Of a stretch of DNA of 64,000 nucleotides, positions 20,576-31,793 are shown in pieces; position 1 is the first letter of the stretch, and every line of letters starts with the position of its first letter. The translations under genes and the position numbers were made by a program. The notes beneath the pieces were generated by a model, which saw only the letters and a list, made by a program, of their open reading frames with translations, searched no databases and had not been told where the DNA came from. Source of the stretch: Deroplatys truncata (Eukaryota > Arthropoda > Insecta > Mantodea > Mantidae); the NCBI GenBank assembly GCA_030765065.1, contig CM060977.1, positions 126,422,295 through 126,486,294 of the forward strand, given 5' to 3'.

Positions 20576-21266
20576 CCGTGCGTAAAATTGCAGTGGCCAA
20601 TACGCAAGCGAGACAAGATCAACTCCGCACGACGAGATACGTAAGAGGAAGTTACCCAGTTTATCGAAATGCCATTCACTACTCTAAGCTTATTTCCATG
20701 GAGAGCTAACTACTCCTCGTGCCAGCACCACTCTTCCCACAACAAGCCTAGTCTTCCGACGTTACCCAAGATATTATAACACTGGGTTCTGTGGTTGCCG
20801 CCATAGCTGCCGAATACGCAAGTTCATTCCCCGGCAAGCCAACGTGACCAGCTATCCAAGCACACTCCAAATTAACGCCACATACGTATAAAACATGGAG
20901 AGATCCAGGATTCGCTGAACAATGGGGTAGTAGTTGTACAGCTCATGAAGGCTCTAAAGTGCACTAAGGGAATCACTCAAAATGAGATAGTCTCCCAATT
21001 TTCGACGGCGCACATGCAAAATGGCTTGGTATATGGCACAGAGCTATGCAATATAAATGGATGTGCTAATATGAAAACCGAATGTATGGGGTTCCGTTCC
21101 ATGAACATAAGGACATCCAACACCATTGATGGACTCAGATCCATCGGTGTAGATCAAAATTCGGTCACTGTAACCGGACAGAAATTCTAAAAAGAAGCTG
21201 CGGATACTAAAAGTAGGCATCGTTGACTTCCGGTATACCGTCATCCCAAGATCTACTAAGATGTCG
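20576..21266 (-). pseudogene. LINE RNase H domain relic
   Basis: RNase H degrades the RNA strand during reverse transcription. Visible in order on the minus strand: ILIYTDGSESINGVGC with the first catalytic Asp, LILSDSLSALRAF with another acidic site, and WIAGHVGLPGNELAYSAA, where the expected NELAD has Tyr in place of the final catalytic Asp. In-frame stops and frameshifts lie between them. It is closest in appearance to Jockey/R1-like insect LINEs; the clade is not certain. Confidence 0.82.
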
Positions 21267-21277
21267 TGCTGTTTACA

Positions 21278-21950
21278 GTCAGACAGGGAGATAGACAAAG
21301 AGAAATACGGACGGACAGACAGACTCCGATATTCTTATAATAAAATTGAAACATTGATGCAATTTTCAAAAACTTATAAACTATTATACGAAAAACCTGG
21401 AAAAACGCTAACACGTGAACTGTAATATCGTTGGTTGTTTCTGTAACTTAAAATTAGAAAAGTTTTGTCTTTTAATGGTGCTGTTCAAGTGTGTAAGTTG
21501 GATATGGATGTTTTTGGAATCTGGTGGAGAAGAATGTGTTTAAATTAATTGTAATGCACTAAAATTCTCATTCTTATTCTTTTTCTGCAACCATAAACTA
21601 ATCATCACATGGTTACAACAATCTTTCAATTAGTATTAAGATTTCTATTCGAAATGTATAGTATGACAAAGTTTGTTTCTTGATAATGGTGTTCCAAATG
21701 TAATTTAATTAAATTAAAAACTGTTGTAAGGGAGCGCTTGTCTTAAAAAAGCGAAATAAATTAAAAATTTCCATTCGTATTTTGCATTCTTTCATACACA
21801 AATATCCATGTGTAAAACATTTTTATTGAAAGTTCAACCCTAAAAAATATTTTTAAAGCTAATTTCCAAATGTCTGCAGGAGACGAGATGCACAGTTTGC
21901 TTCAAACAATTTAACTACAGATTTTAGCAATTGGCAAGTGATAGATAGCT
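21278..21950. other. spacer after the LINE
   Basis: The first roughly 40 bases may be R1 continuation (AGTCAGACAGGG ... GACAGACAGAC). The rest is unassigned AT-rich DNA. Confidence 0.4.
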
Positions 21951-21954
21951 GCTA

Positions 21955-22280
21955 AAGGAAAATGGAAAGAAAAATATTGGGTATAACAATAAGTGATAGA
22001 ATGCAGAACCAAGAAGTAAGGAAGATGACACGACGCTGCAGCCACAGGAAGATATGGAAGGTATCTAAAATTGACATAGTTAAGACACGTTGTTAGACAG
22101 CACCCCAGCAGGACACACAGAGTGACTTCTTGGGACCTCGGGATTGTCCGAGTAGGTCGGCAGGCAGAGTACCCGCTGAGCAGACGAGCTGAGGAGGAAC
22201 TTCGGTAGCAGGTGGACCATAATAGCCAAAGAGAGAGAAACTTGGAAATAACTAGTGGACATAGACAGGAAGACAATAAA
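21955..22280 (+). pseudogene. LINE reverse-transcriptase C-terminus relic
   Basis: Frames on the plus strand give MERKILGITISDRMQNQEVR, then degenerate RHVVRQHPS, then RVTSWDLGIVRVGRQAEYP and WTIIAKERETWK. This is the order found in the region after the RT fingers and palm in RTE/CR1-like elements: RMLGI-SDR, then RWT--V--W-PR-G-R--GR, then W---A-DR--W. Frames shift several times. The minus-strand open frame of 151 codons over the same DNA has no family motif and is rejected as a gene. Confidence 0.8.
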
Positions 22281-22488
22281 CTAAGTTCATCTGTCCCGGA
22301 ATAGCTAATCGGGATTGAAAAATCCAGCTCCTTTTCACTTGAAACAGGCTCTTGCCCAAAAGGCATGTAGGGCTGAAACTACTTCGCAATGACGTGAAAA
22401 TATCCAGTTTAAAGATGAGGAAACACGTTTTTTGTTGTTATAGATTTTGATGTCTCCTGTATGTTTTGCGCAAATAAAATAACTTTTT

Positions 22489-23280
22489 ACTTTCTTTACT
22501 ACGTATAGTAAGTAGGGGAAGTATTGTATTCCACCCAAAAATTCAATACCGAGATTTCACCGGAAATATGTTTTGAGGCCTCCTGAATCCAAAAAAAGCA
22601 TTTTTGGAAACATGTCCGTGTGTGTGTCTGTGTGTCTATCTGTGTGTCTGTGAACAACATAACTCAGAAACGAACAGTCGGATAAACACCAAACTTCGTA
22701 TTTAGGTTCATAGATGCGACACGGTTTTCAAGAATATCCCCCCACCCCAAATTACCCTTTACATGGGACATTTTTCGAACATTTTAATTTTCTCAAAAAT
22801 AGCTTTAAGGATTTTGATTAAAATATCATATGTTTAAGATATTTTCATGAAAAATGAAATGTAGGTATATCTCGAATTTTCTGGGAATGCCTCCAAAGTA
22901 TTCTTCATTGTGAACGACTTTTGCATAACTGATAAACCATAAGAGGTAGACAAAATTTTACTATAAAAATGCAGAGCGCGTTAAAAAACACAATTTATTT
23001 CATATACATTTTTTTGTTGAGTGAACCATTTTCGAGATATTGCTCTTAAATTTTCCAATACTTATACTTTTTCTCAAATGCGAATTCGTTATTCATTTTT
23101 TTGTCTTGGACATGCAAAGAGAATGGAATACTCCACATAGCAACCAGCTCTTAAAATATTTGACTATCGCTTAAAGCCTACCAATTCCCCTTGCATCTAC
23201 AAGAAAATTAGAACATGAAGCATATGGAGAATAAGAGTTTGTAAAAATAGTTTGTACAAGAGTAGAGAAACGCATCAGAT
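22489..23280 (+). repeat. R1 copy, short form
   Basis: TACTTTCTTTACTACGTATAG at the left and AGTAGAGAAACGCATCAGA at the right; the stretch GTCATGTGAGTGTAACA before the end is shortened. TTTT flanks both ends. Confidence 0.85.
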
Positions 23281-23449
23281 TTTTTATGTGTAGATTTAAA
23301 AATTACACCAAACTTATAGTCTAGTAATATCACAGGTTACGACAGATCGCATGGATAGAAAGACTGACGGGAACGGCGTCTTCTCAGGGGAATTGCATTT
23401 TGTAAACTGGTGTGTGGAAGAGAGGTAGCAAATTCAAAGCGGAGTTGGA
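23281..23449. other. spacer
   Basis: Nothing recognised. Confidence 0.3.
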
Positions 23450-23617
23450 ATGTCGGAGAATGTGAAAAAAGTTAGGAATAAAAAGTGGCGAGAAGCTGGT
23501 AGAAACAGGGAAGTTCGGAAGAGAGCTCTCTGTAAGCTTAGGGCCAACCAAGTCCTCAGCACTGCTGATGAAGATTTTGCCGGCGGCGGCTATGTTTCTG
23601 AATACCATTATTTATGA
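23450..23617 (+). CDS. small basic ORF of unknown origin (55 aa)
   Basis: ATG to TGA, 55 codons. It is Lys/Arg-rich (KVRNKKWREAGRNREVRKR) with an acidic-glycine tail (STADEDFAGGGYVSE), richer in G+C than its flanks, and has no repetitive neighbours sharing the sequence. The frame is open for eight codons upstream, back to a TAG. Composition looks more like coding DNA than the surrounding frames, so it may be an exon or a relic of a mobile-element protein. No family is recognised and no splice sites were convincing. Confidence 0.25.
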   Translation: MSENVKKVRNKKWREAGRNREVRKRALCKLRANQVLSTADEDFAGGGYVSEYHYL

Positions 23618-24609
23618 TGTGGTGCTGGATATATTATGAAATCAATGAGTAACTAATAGTTCACAATACGATTGAAGCCAGGAAAGCAAATGTAGCACAT
23701 AGAATTTTCAGCCAAGTATATGAATCTAAGTGCACGTGAGTCGGCATCATCAGCAACGAAACTGAAGTCGCATATCGTCAGTAATATTACAAGGTGTTTG
23801 TATTGGACATCTTTCTATAACCTGTCTGATAAAAGAGCGCAGTTTTCAGGCGAGGTCGCTAGTGTGCAATGGCTAGGTATAGACAGAGATAACGCCTGAA
23901 CGAGAGTACAGTACATCAACACAGCGTATCTAACGGAATAGTTAGACCTTTACGTTTCTCTTATTTATAAAACTGTAACACACTGAATATTATTTTTCTG
24001 CTTTTGATTGTTTAGGAACCCATCCACTGTGACTAACAGACTCAACTGCTGTATTTCCTTACTGCAGACCTGCAGATGCTACGCACCGGGAATGGTGACG
24101 TAATCTGTTATATTTCTGTGTGAGTTTCCTCTGCTTCCCGTCTGCACTTATTCTTCAGACAGTATAGTACACACTCACTAAGTAAACACTTCATTTCTAC
24201 ATTCGTGTTGAAGCTGTGTGTGGTATCTTCCCCGCACATAAGATAGGACACGTATCATAGTGCTCAAACGAAACAGTTTATCGCCGTGCAAAGCATGCAA
24301 CGTAAGGTCTTAAGTATACATAAAAATCTGAGTGTTGAATTCTCTTAATCTAGGCAAAATGACACATTTACATATTTCGTTGTAGATATAAGAAGGATGT
24401 CGTAAGCTAAAGCGATAGTCAGATTTTTAAGCGTAGATGTGATGACTTTGGAACTCCATGCTCTTTGCATGACCGCGAGAAAAAATTAAATAGCGAACTG
24501 GGTGTAAGTATTTGCAAATTCAAACAAATAACAAATGCTTAATGTCACAAAAAATATATTTGACATAAACTGTGTACCTTAACGAGATACCCATTTTTTG
24601 TACAGTACT
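23618..24609. other. unassigned spacer
   Basis: No gene or recurring repeat was recognised in about 1 kb. Confidence 0.4.
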
Positions 24610-24748
24610 TTTTACTTTCTCTGCTAGTATAGTAAGTAGGGGAAGTATTGTATTCCATCCAAAAATTTGATACCAAGATTTCACCGGAAATATATGTTTT
24701 GAGACCCCCTGAATCCAAAAAAGCATTTTTGGAAACTTGTCCGTGAGT

Positions 24749-24787
<39 letters not shown>

Positions 24788-25461
24788 TGTCTGTCTGTGA
24801 AGAGCATAACTCAGAAACGAACAGTCGCATAAACACCAAACTTGGTATTTAGGTTCAGTATATTCCAGAGATGGGACACTAAGGTTTTCAAGAAAATCCC
24901 TCCAACCCAGATTACCTTTTACTTAGAACATTTTCCGAAAATTTTAATTTTCTCAAAAATGGCTCTAACGATTTTGATTAAAATATCATATGTTTAAGAT
25001 ATTTTCATGAGAAATAAAATGTATATTTTGAATTTTCTGGGAATGTATTCTTCATTGTGAACGACTTTTGCATAACTGGTAAACCATAAGAGATACACAA
25101 AATTTCACTACACAAAAATGTAGATCGCGTTAAAATACACAATTTATGTCATGTACAGTTTTTTTGTTGAGTGAATCATTTTCGAGATATTGCTTGTTAG
25201 TCCCTTAAATTTTCCAATACTTATACTTTTTCTCAAATGGGAATTCGTTATTCATTTTTTTTCCTGATATGCAAAGAGAATGGGATACTCGACATAGCAA
25301 CTGGCCCTTAAAATATTTGACTAATGCTTAAAGCCTATCAATTCCCCTTGCATCTACAAGAAAATTAGCAATAAGATTAACATGAAACATATGGAGAATA
25401 TATTTGTAAAAATAGTTCGTACAAGAGTAGAGAAAGTCATGTGAGTTTAACACACCAGATT
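24610..25461 (+). repeat. R1 copy with long GT run
   Basis: Left end TTTTTACTTTCTCTGCTAG, (GT)n near 24755-24790, right end GTAGAGAAAGTCATGTGAG ... CACACCAGA followed by TTTT. The minus-strand ORF across the GT run is an artefact of the repeat. Confidence 0.88.
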
Positions 25462-25477
25462 TTCTTACGATTCACAT

Positions 25478-25866
25478 ATTACACAAAACTCATTCAGAAC
25501 GAAGAGGGCTTCACAGGCTATTTCCAGAAAATTCAAGATGTACCTAAAGTTTGTCATTCAAATATCTTAAACATATAGTATTTTAGTCAAAACGCTACAG
25601 CATTTTTAAGAAAATGAAAGATAAAGTTTTTCCATGTAAAGGTTAGTAGGCGTGGGAGATTTTCTTGAAAATCTCTGAGTCGCATCCCTAGAAGACACTG
25701 AAATTAAATATCAAGTTAGGTATTTAAGGACTTTTCATTTTTTGTTTTGCTGTTCACTGGGCACCGGGACTGTTTCCTGAAAGTGCTCTTTGTTAGATTC
25801 AAGGGGCCGTCAAAAGCGTATTTCCAGCTTCTACTTCTACTTCGTAAAGTTTAGTAAAGAAAGTAA
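25478..25866 (-). repeat. R1 copy, 5'-truncated
   Basis: Only the half with GGCTATTTCCAGAAAATTCA to the end TTTAGTAAAGAAAGT remains. It is followed by a poly-A run and then, 10 bases on, by another R1 in the same orientation. Confidence 0.8.
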
Positions 25867-25876
25867 AAAAAAAAAA

Positions 25877-26820
25877 ATTGATGTGTTACACTCACATAAC
25901 TTTGTCTACTCTTGTACAAATTATTTTTACAAGCTCTTATTCTCCATCCATTTCATATTAACCGAGATAAACATTTACAGAAAGGATCTTTTGAGATGCA
26001 AAGAGAATTACATTTTACACATAGCGACCAGCTCTAAAAAATATTTGACTATCGCTTAAAGCCTACTATGTGCCCCATGTTTTGTATTTGCAAGGGCAAT
26101 ATAGAAATATAGTAGCCTTTAGGAATAGACATATCTCTTAATAGCTGGTTGCTATGTGCAGCACCATTATCTTTGCCACAGATTAATACTCTTTGCATAT
26201 CCAAGACAAAAAAATGAATAACGAGTTCCTTTTAGAAAAAAGTATTGGAAAATGTAAGAGAATAACAAGCAATATCTCGAAAATGGTTCACTCAACAAAA
26301 AAATGTATATGACATAAATTGTGTATTTTAACGCGATCTACATTTTTGTGTAGTAAAATTTTGTTTACCGCTTATGGTTTACCAGTTATTCAAAAGTCGT
26401 TCACAATGAAGAATACTTTTGGAGACATTCCCAGAAAATTCGAGATATACATTTTATTTGTCATGAAAATATCTTAAACATATGATATTTTAATCAAATC
26501 GTTAGCCATTTTTGAGAAAATTAAAAAGTTCGAAAAATGTTCCATGTAAAGGGTAATCTGGGGTGGGGGATTTTCTTGAAAACCTTCGTGTCGCATCTCT
26601 GGAAGATACTGAACCTAAATACCAAGTTTGGTGTTTATCCGGCTGTTCGTTCCGAGTTATGCTGTTCACAGACACAGACATACACACACACGGACATGTT
26701 TCCAAAATGCTTTTTTGGATTCAGGGGGTCTCAAAACATGTATTTCCGGTGAAATCTCGGTATCAAGTTTTTGGGTGGAATACAATACTTCCCATACTTA
26801 CTATACGTAGTAGAGAAAGT
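25877..26820 (-). repeat. R1 copy, long form with internal foldback
   Basis: Starts near TTGATGTGTTACACTCACAT and ends ATACGTAGTAGAGAAAGT. Between about 25995 and 26206 two arms mirror each other: ATTTGACTATCGCTTAAAGC in one arm corresponds to the opposite-strand GCTTAAAGGCTACT block found in other long forms. The overlapping ORFs at 26537-26835 are repeat frames. Confidence 0.88.
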
Positions 26821-27089
26821 AAGAAACAAAACTGATCTGTACTCGGCAAAGGCCTAGCCTACCAACCGAATTGCAAACTCTGCCTTCGTTCAATAGAATA
26901 CGCATGATAAACAATGTTGAAGTGAAGATACAAATCGTGTTTAATATATGGTAAATACAAATGTGGAAAAATAAAATTTGCCCGATGAAAAACGAATTCA
27001 GCTAGTTCCAGATTTCTAAGTATGAATGACAAATGCACAGCATTATGTTAAACTATTGTGTCAAATATTACATTTACCTGTAAAAAGAA
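26821..27089. other. unassigned spacer
   Basis: No feature seen. Confidence 0.3.
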
Positions 27090-27900
27090 TCTGATGTGTT
27101 GCACTCTCATGACTTTCTCTGCTCTTATACAGACCATTTTTACAAACGATTATTTTCTAGCTTCTTCAGTTTAATCGAGATAAATATTTGCAGAAACTCT
27201 CTTATTGCTAATTTTCTTGTAGGTGCAAGGGGAATATGGTAAGCTTTAAACGATTGTCAAAACGTTTAAGAGCTGGGTGCCTATATGGAGTATTCCATTG
27301 TCTTTTATGTCTAGGACATACAAAAACGAATAAGGTATTCCCATTTGAGAAAAAGTATAAGTATTGGAAAATTCAAACAAATAACAAGGAATATCTCGGA
27401 AATGGTTTACTAGAGAAAAAACAAAAAATGTATGTGGCATAAATTGTGTGTTTTAAGGAGATGTACATTTTTTATGTAGTAAACTTTTCTCTATCGCTTA
27501 CGGTAAGTTATACAAAAGTAATTAACAATGAATGAATGACTTTTGAGGACATTCGCAATTCAAGGTACACATTTTATTTGCTATTTTAATCAAAAGAGTT
27601 AAGAGCCATTTTTGAGGAAATCAAAATTTTCGAAAAATGTTCCAAGTATGAGGTAGTCTTGGGTGGGGGATTTTCTTGAAAATTTCGTGTCGCATCCTTG
27701 GAAGATACTAAACTCAAATACCAATTTGGGTACTTATTCGTCTTTTCGTTTTTGAGTTATGCTGTTCGCAGTCAGACATGTATCCAAAAATGTTTTATTT
27801 AGATTTAGGGCACCTCAAAACATGTATTTCTGTTGAGATAACGGTATCCAATTTTTGGGTGGAATACAACACTTCCCCTACTTACTATAGTAGAGAAGGT
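27090..27900 (-). repeat. R1 copy, short form, no GT run
   Basis: TCTGATGTGTTGCACTCTCA at the start; the palindromic end is reduced to CTTACTATAGTAGAGAAGGT, having lost the TACG centre. The GT microsatellite is absent (GCAGTCAGACATGTATCC). Confidence 0.85.
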
Positions 27901-29950
27901 AATATGATATTTATCGCAGTTTCCATGTTCAAAGCTTGTATCTTTCATTTAAATATTTCTACTTTCTATAATTATTGTTAATTATGCATAGTTATAATTA
28001 CTGCTGACATGACACATTGTCACAGTGTGTAACGTGAAACTAGGAAATGGGATTCTATTGCTGCAAAATGTATTACAAGGGATGCTCTACCCTACCACGT
28101 TGAAACCGTACCTGAAAGTTTGTATATACTTAGAATCTTATCTGACTATTCCATTGATACGCCGCGCGTTTGATATTGAGTAATAAAGTTTAACAATGCC
28201 TTGCATGTCGACTAGTCATGGTCGTACATGTTGTACTATGCTTGTAAGGCTACAATTTTATCGGCTAAAACGTTAGCTCGTAATAGTATTATGCATTTCA
28301 GTCCAGTTCATTTCAGTTTCCATTACCGAAAATCAGCAGCATCCCTTTCAACTTTGAAAATTGGATTTTTAATCAATGAACATTCAAATAGTCTCAATTT
28401 CCAGATAAATTACGTTGAAAAATGTGTCTTTATTCCGTGAATTTGTGAATTTTGAGATTTACCATATTCTCATTCTCACTGTTAGTAGCATTGCTTTGTA
28501 TTCCTAATACGAATTCGATTGTTTTCTTTAAGGATGTTGTGATCTAACAGCTGGCACAATGGTGATTTGATTTTAAATAATACAAATAAGAATGTAATTA
28601 TTTACATAATTTGCTACACTGTATTCATGGAATAGTCTTAAATCTCATGCGAGGTTACCGGTTTCATCAGATAAATTCGCTCGTGCTTTACACTCACAAA
28701 TCTATCATAAGCTTCGTGAAGATTAGCTATGATCAACATATTATCACGACCCTAGATTAATTTAGCAAATTTACTGCACTTTCCTTACTTCAGTTCATGG
28801 CAAATGGGAGAAACATACATTCGCTTGGCACGCGAAACTATGGATTTTAACTAAGGATTACCAGGATCATTATGGATAAAGCAAAAGAAGATTGCAATTT
28901 TAACAATTCTAATAACAGATATCTTACCTTAAAAAAATCACCTATCAAATCCCTTACAAGAACATCAACTCAACCACCCCCTCGCCCCGAGTTTGGATTT
29001 CTGAGCACTTAAAACTATGAAGGTCGCATAGTTACATAGGTCGAATCAAGATAATTCACTTATTTTATAATTAATCATCCCCATCATTAGTTCCTATCAA
29101 AACAGCTCAAACTACTCAAATTATGGATGTTTCTAGAACACATGTAATGCTGCCAACGTTGAGTGATTCTTCTGGAACAAGAACAGGACTACCAACTCAT
29201 TCCGGGAGAGCCGACTCAAGTCAGGCCGACCCACCTAAATCTACATGTACTCCCACATCGTTTCGTAAAATTCACTATATCCAGTTGCGAGGGCCTGTAA
29301 TTAAATCCTGTAGTAAGTACAGATGCTTTAGAACGAAATATTTCAAACTTCAAATGACTTCTTCTTGAAGAAGTGTGCGGAAGCACAAATGAACATATTT
29401 TCCGTATATTTGCACCAAGAACAATGGAATTACTTTGAAGATGCCAAAAGTATAAGCCAATGTATAGACAACTTAGGTTAAGAATTCTAGTTCGTATGAC
29501 CAAACTTACATGATGCAGGCTAAAAGCGATAAAGGATGGGTATACACTTAAGCCTTGTGCCTGTTTAGCTTGAAAGAACAAATAGTTTCTTGTTGTTTAG
29601 CAAGGCTGACCATAACAAGCCTTTTTTTCGACGATAGTGTTTTTTATTCTCTTCCCGTTCAAACTCTCGTGGTGAAAAGTTGAATTTCCAGCATTCGTAT
29701 TGTTACCTAACCTATCTGGTGTACATGTATGTCCATCAGTATATTCAGTCCGCTAACTTTTCATATGTTTATTATTGCAGGCGAGTATTATCCTTGTTGA
29801 TAATTGTTGAAGTATTGAATTTTATCATTTAAATCATAGCTGGGTATTTACTTGCTTTTTATTTCTTACAATTGAATTCTACAGCAGCTAGTATAAGCCC
29901 CAAATTATTTATCTCTTTAAGGCAACTACCAGGAATGGATAATTGATTGC
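27901..29950. other. 2-kb spacer with no supported gene
   Basis: Several short ORFs (28228, 29123 plus; 29216 minus) have no recognised motif or convincing splice sites. No repeat shared with the rest of the window was noticed. Confidence 0.4.
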
Positions 29951-29951
29951 T

Positions 29952-30515
29952 AACCGAGCGGAATGGCTCAAGAGGTAACGTCTGTGGCCCACATTTAGAG
30001 GTTCGCGATCGCCCACTCTGAGCCATGGGTTTTTTGGGGTTTTCCCGGGTCGTCAGGCAAATGCTGGAGTGGTTTCTTTCAGCTCTCCAATTTATGTCCT
30101 TTCATTTTGTTTCATTCAACATTTCATTCATCCTTCACCGCATTAGATGCGTTTTAGGGTTGGAAGTGACGGTGATGGCGTTTCATTGCGGCGTGGCAGG
30201 GAAAAAGGATGCTATCTGTGAACTTTTTCCTTCTTAGGCTTTCAGCTGGTTGCCGAGGTATACTGACCGCCCCTTCGGAGTAGGATATTGCACCCTCTTT
30301 GTGGGGTGGGGGTCCCCGGTCTGCCTGTCCGCCTGTTGGGGCGTCTCAATTTGGAAACTGTGCTCTACCGTCACTCCTGGTTCCGGTCGCCCGGTGTTTC
30401 GTCTCACCTCCTCCTCCTCCCGGGTGCCCCTTGTGGGTTATATGTGCAAAATCCTTACTGGATCAATGCCGAATCCCCTCCGATAATCAGAAAAAAAATG
30501 ATTGTTAGTTTGCCA
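29952..30515 (+). mobile_element. SINE family S1, long copy
   Basis: The head GAGCGGAATGGCTCAAGAGG is followed by the S1 body (TGAGCCATGGGTTTTTT, GGTTTTCCCGGGTCGTCAGG, TGGAGTGGTTTCTTTC) and the GC-rich distal part seen also at 37.8-38.1 kb and 40.6-40.8 kb. Overlapping ORFs at 30250-30569 arise from that GC-rich part. Confidence 0.7.
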
Positions 30516-30561
30516 CCAAGGTTAATATTGGTGAGTCTGCTATGGAGCCATGTTCAGCAGC

Positions 30562-30775
30562 TTTATTAATTAATTTTATTTTTGTGCAAGTAGTATTTCT
30601 ATTACTCACTGTCTTTAAAAAAAATACTATGAATTACCAATGCGTTAATTGCATTGGAGAATCTCGGAAATAGGAAATACTCGACTTTGTGTCATATTTG
30701 CAAACTCTTCCTTTTTCTACAATGATGCGTTTACCGCACTTGCTTCACAATACGCTATTAACGAGCACCTACCCT
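30562..30775 (-). repeat. repeat D, fragment, inverted
   Basis: The opposite strand reads GAGATTCTCCAATGCAATTA, AGTGAGTAATAGAAATACT and GTTAATAGCGTATTG, collinear with 11640-11840. Confidence 0.7.
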
Positions 30776-31130
30776 GTAAGACATCACAATTGTTGCTCAA
30801 AGACCATTGTGACTCGGTCCAGTTTTTCAACTGTAGCCCCTCTAAGTTCTCACTGCCGCTTTATTATTTTCCATCTAGTTCAACTTTCACCCAGGCTTCA
30901 CCTAGTTCATATTGTCACTTCATTTCCTTCGTGACGTAGCCTCTTCTTCTGGGCGGTTCACTCGCTGGGAAGTCGAACACAAGACCTCCACAATCTCTCA
31001 CTCCGCAACAGTACCCTCTGCAGACCACAGCAGTCGCCACAAACTCGCTCGGAGAACGGCAACCCCTCGCATCGCAAACGCACCCACAACTCGCTCGCTC
31101 ACTAACTGACTGACCTGACTCTACTCAACT
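30776..31130 (-). ncRNA. putative 5' leader downstream of a heat-shock promoter
   Basis: The minus strand from about 31120 leads away from the HSE/TATA cluster. It starts around an initiator-like TCAGTCAGTT, is GC-richer than the surroundings down to about 30930, and contains no long ORF (first ATG followed shortly by TGA). It could be a non-coding first exon, as in insect Hsp83, a heat-inducible non-coding transcript, or an orphaned promoter fragment. No Hsp coding exon is present in this window. The plus-strand ORF 30912-31109 is considered a shadow. Confidence 0.3.
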
Positions 31131-31151
31131 ACTCTTTCGCTAGAACGCTAG

Positions 31152-31241
31152 CTTTTATAAGCAATGGAATCTTCCACAGAACATTCTGGAACTATCTAGG
31201 CACACGTTCAGGAGGAGGGTGAAGACACTTCCAGAAGATTC
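31152..31241 (-). promoter_or_regulatory. heat-shock-type promoter: two HSE clusters and a TATA box
   Basis: Read toward lower coordinates. At 31229-31241 there is TTCnnGAAnnTTC. At 31167-31191 there is GAAnnTTC, then four bases, then GAAnnTTCnnGAA, all units perfect. A TATAAAAG box lies at 31159-31152, and an initiator-like TCAGT about 35 bases further on. Trimers of alternating nGAAn are the binding site of heat-shock factor, and the HSE-then-TATA spacing is like that of insect hsp genes. What it drives is unknown. Confidence 0.7.
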
Positions 31242-31790
31242 TGGTTATCTGCCGATAGCGCCTCCGATGTTTACGCCGGATGAGCGCGTTACTTATCTCT
31301 GTTTACCTCCGACTTGTCGGCGTCGACCTCCCGATAACCTTGACAGCTGCGGCACACTATTATGGAGCAAAAGATATTCACGTTTAAATGCTCCTGGGTT
31401 GTTTTATCTATGCTTTTTTGTGTGTTGCAGTGTAATCGTATCATTGGTTGTTTCAGAATAACAGGAAATGGCGAGAGCTATCCGCTAATGTTAGTGCTTG
31501 ACAGCTGGCATATATTAAATTATCTTTAAGATTTAAATATATATGCAATGTTTCAAGTAGGTTTCACCCGGAAAGCATTTTTAGTAGTGTTTAACGCTCA
31601 TTCTTACTACATATGGCAGCACAAGCGAGGAACACTGATGATATGATACATGAAATTAAATTATAACTGGGAACGGAAATTTAGAAAGAAAATCTTCCAG
31701 GCTTAAGTGAGTACGTACCTCCAAAGCATTTGGCATTTATGAGGGCTTAGGAAAACTTGGAAAAAACCTCAGTCAGGGCTACGGTAGACA
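31242..31790. other. upstream flank of the heat-shock promoter
   Basis: GC-richer to about 31350 (GTCGGCGTCGACCTCCCG), then AT-rich. No gene was supported; the frame at 31219-31461 has no motif. Confidence 0.4.
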
Positions 31791-31793
31791 CTG

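Larger units (their letters stand above)
19303..21266 (-). mobile_element. 5'-truncated LINE with 11-bp TSD, split by R1
   Basis: TGCTGTTTACA occurs exactly at 19292-19302 and 21267-21277, the target-site duplication. On the minus strand the insert holds a reverse-transcriptase-family RNase H region, a cysteine-containing tail, and a 3' UTR ending GCGCTAATGACCGAGCAGTT ... GAGCCCTTAAACACAAAT followed by ATCATCATG, a 3' end familiar from insect LINEs. The 5' part with endonuclease and RT is missing. A complete R1 (19745-20571) sits inside. Confidence 0.88.

Noticed and set aside
21911-22366. 151-codon minus-strand ORF
   Set aside because: The opposite strand of a recognisable LINE reverse-transcriptase C-terminus. 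The ORF is low in charged residues and has no motif.
26537-26835. Three overlapping plus-strand ORFs
   Set aside because: They are frames of one R1 copy. The same DNA in other R1 copies is full of stops.
29123-29581. ORFs on both strands as host exons
   Set aside because: No convincing splice sites and no recognisable protein.
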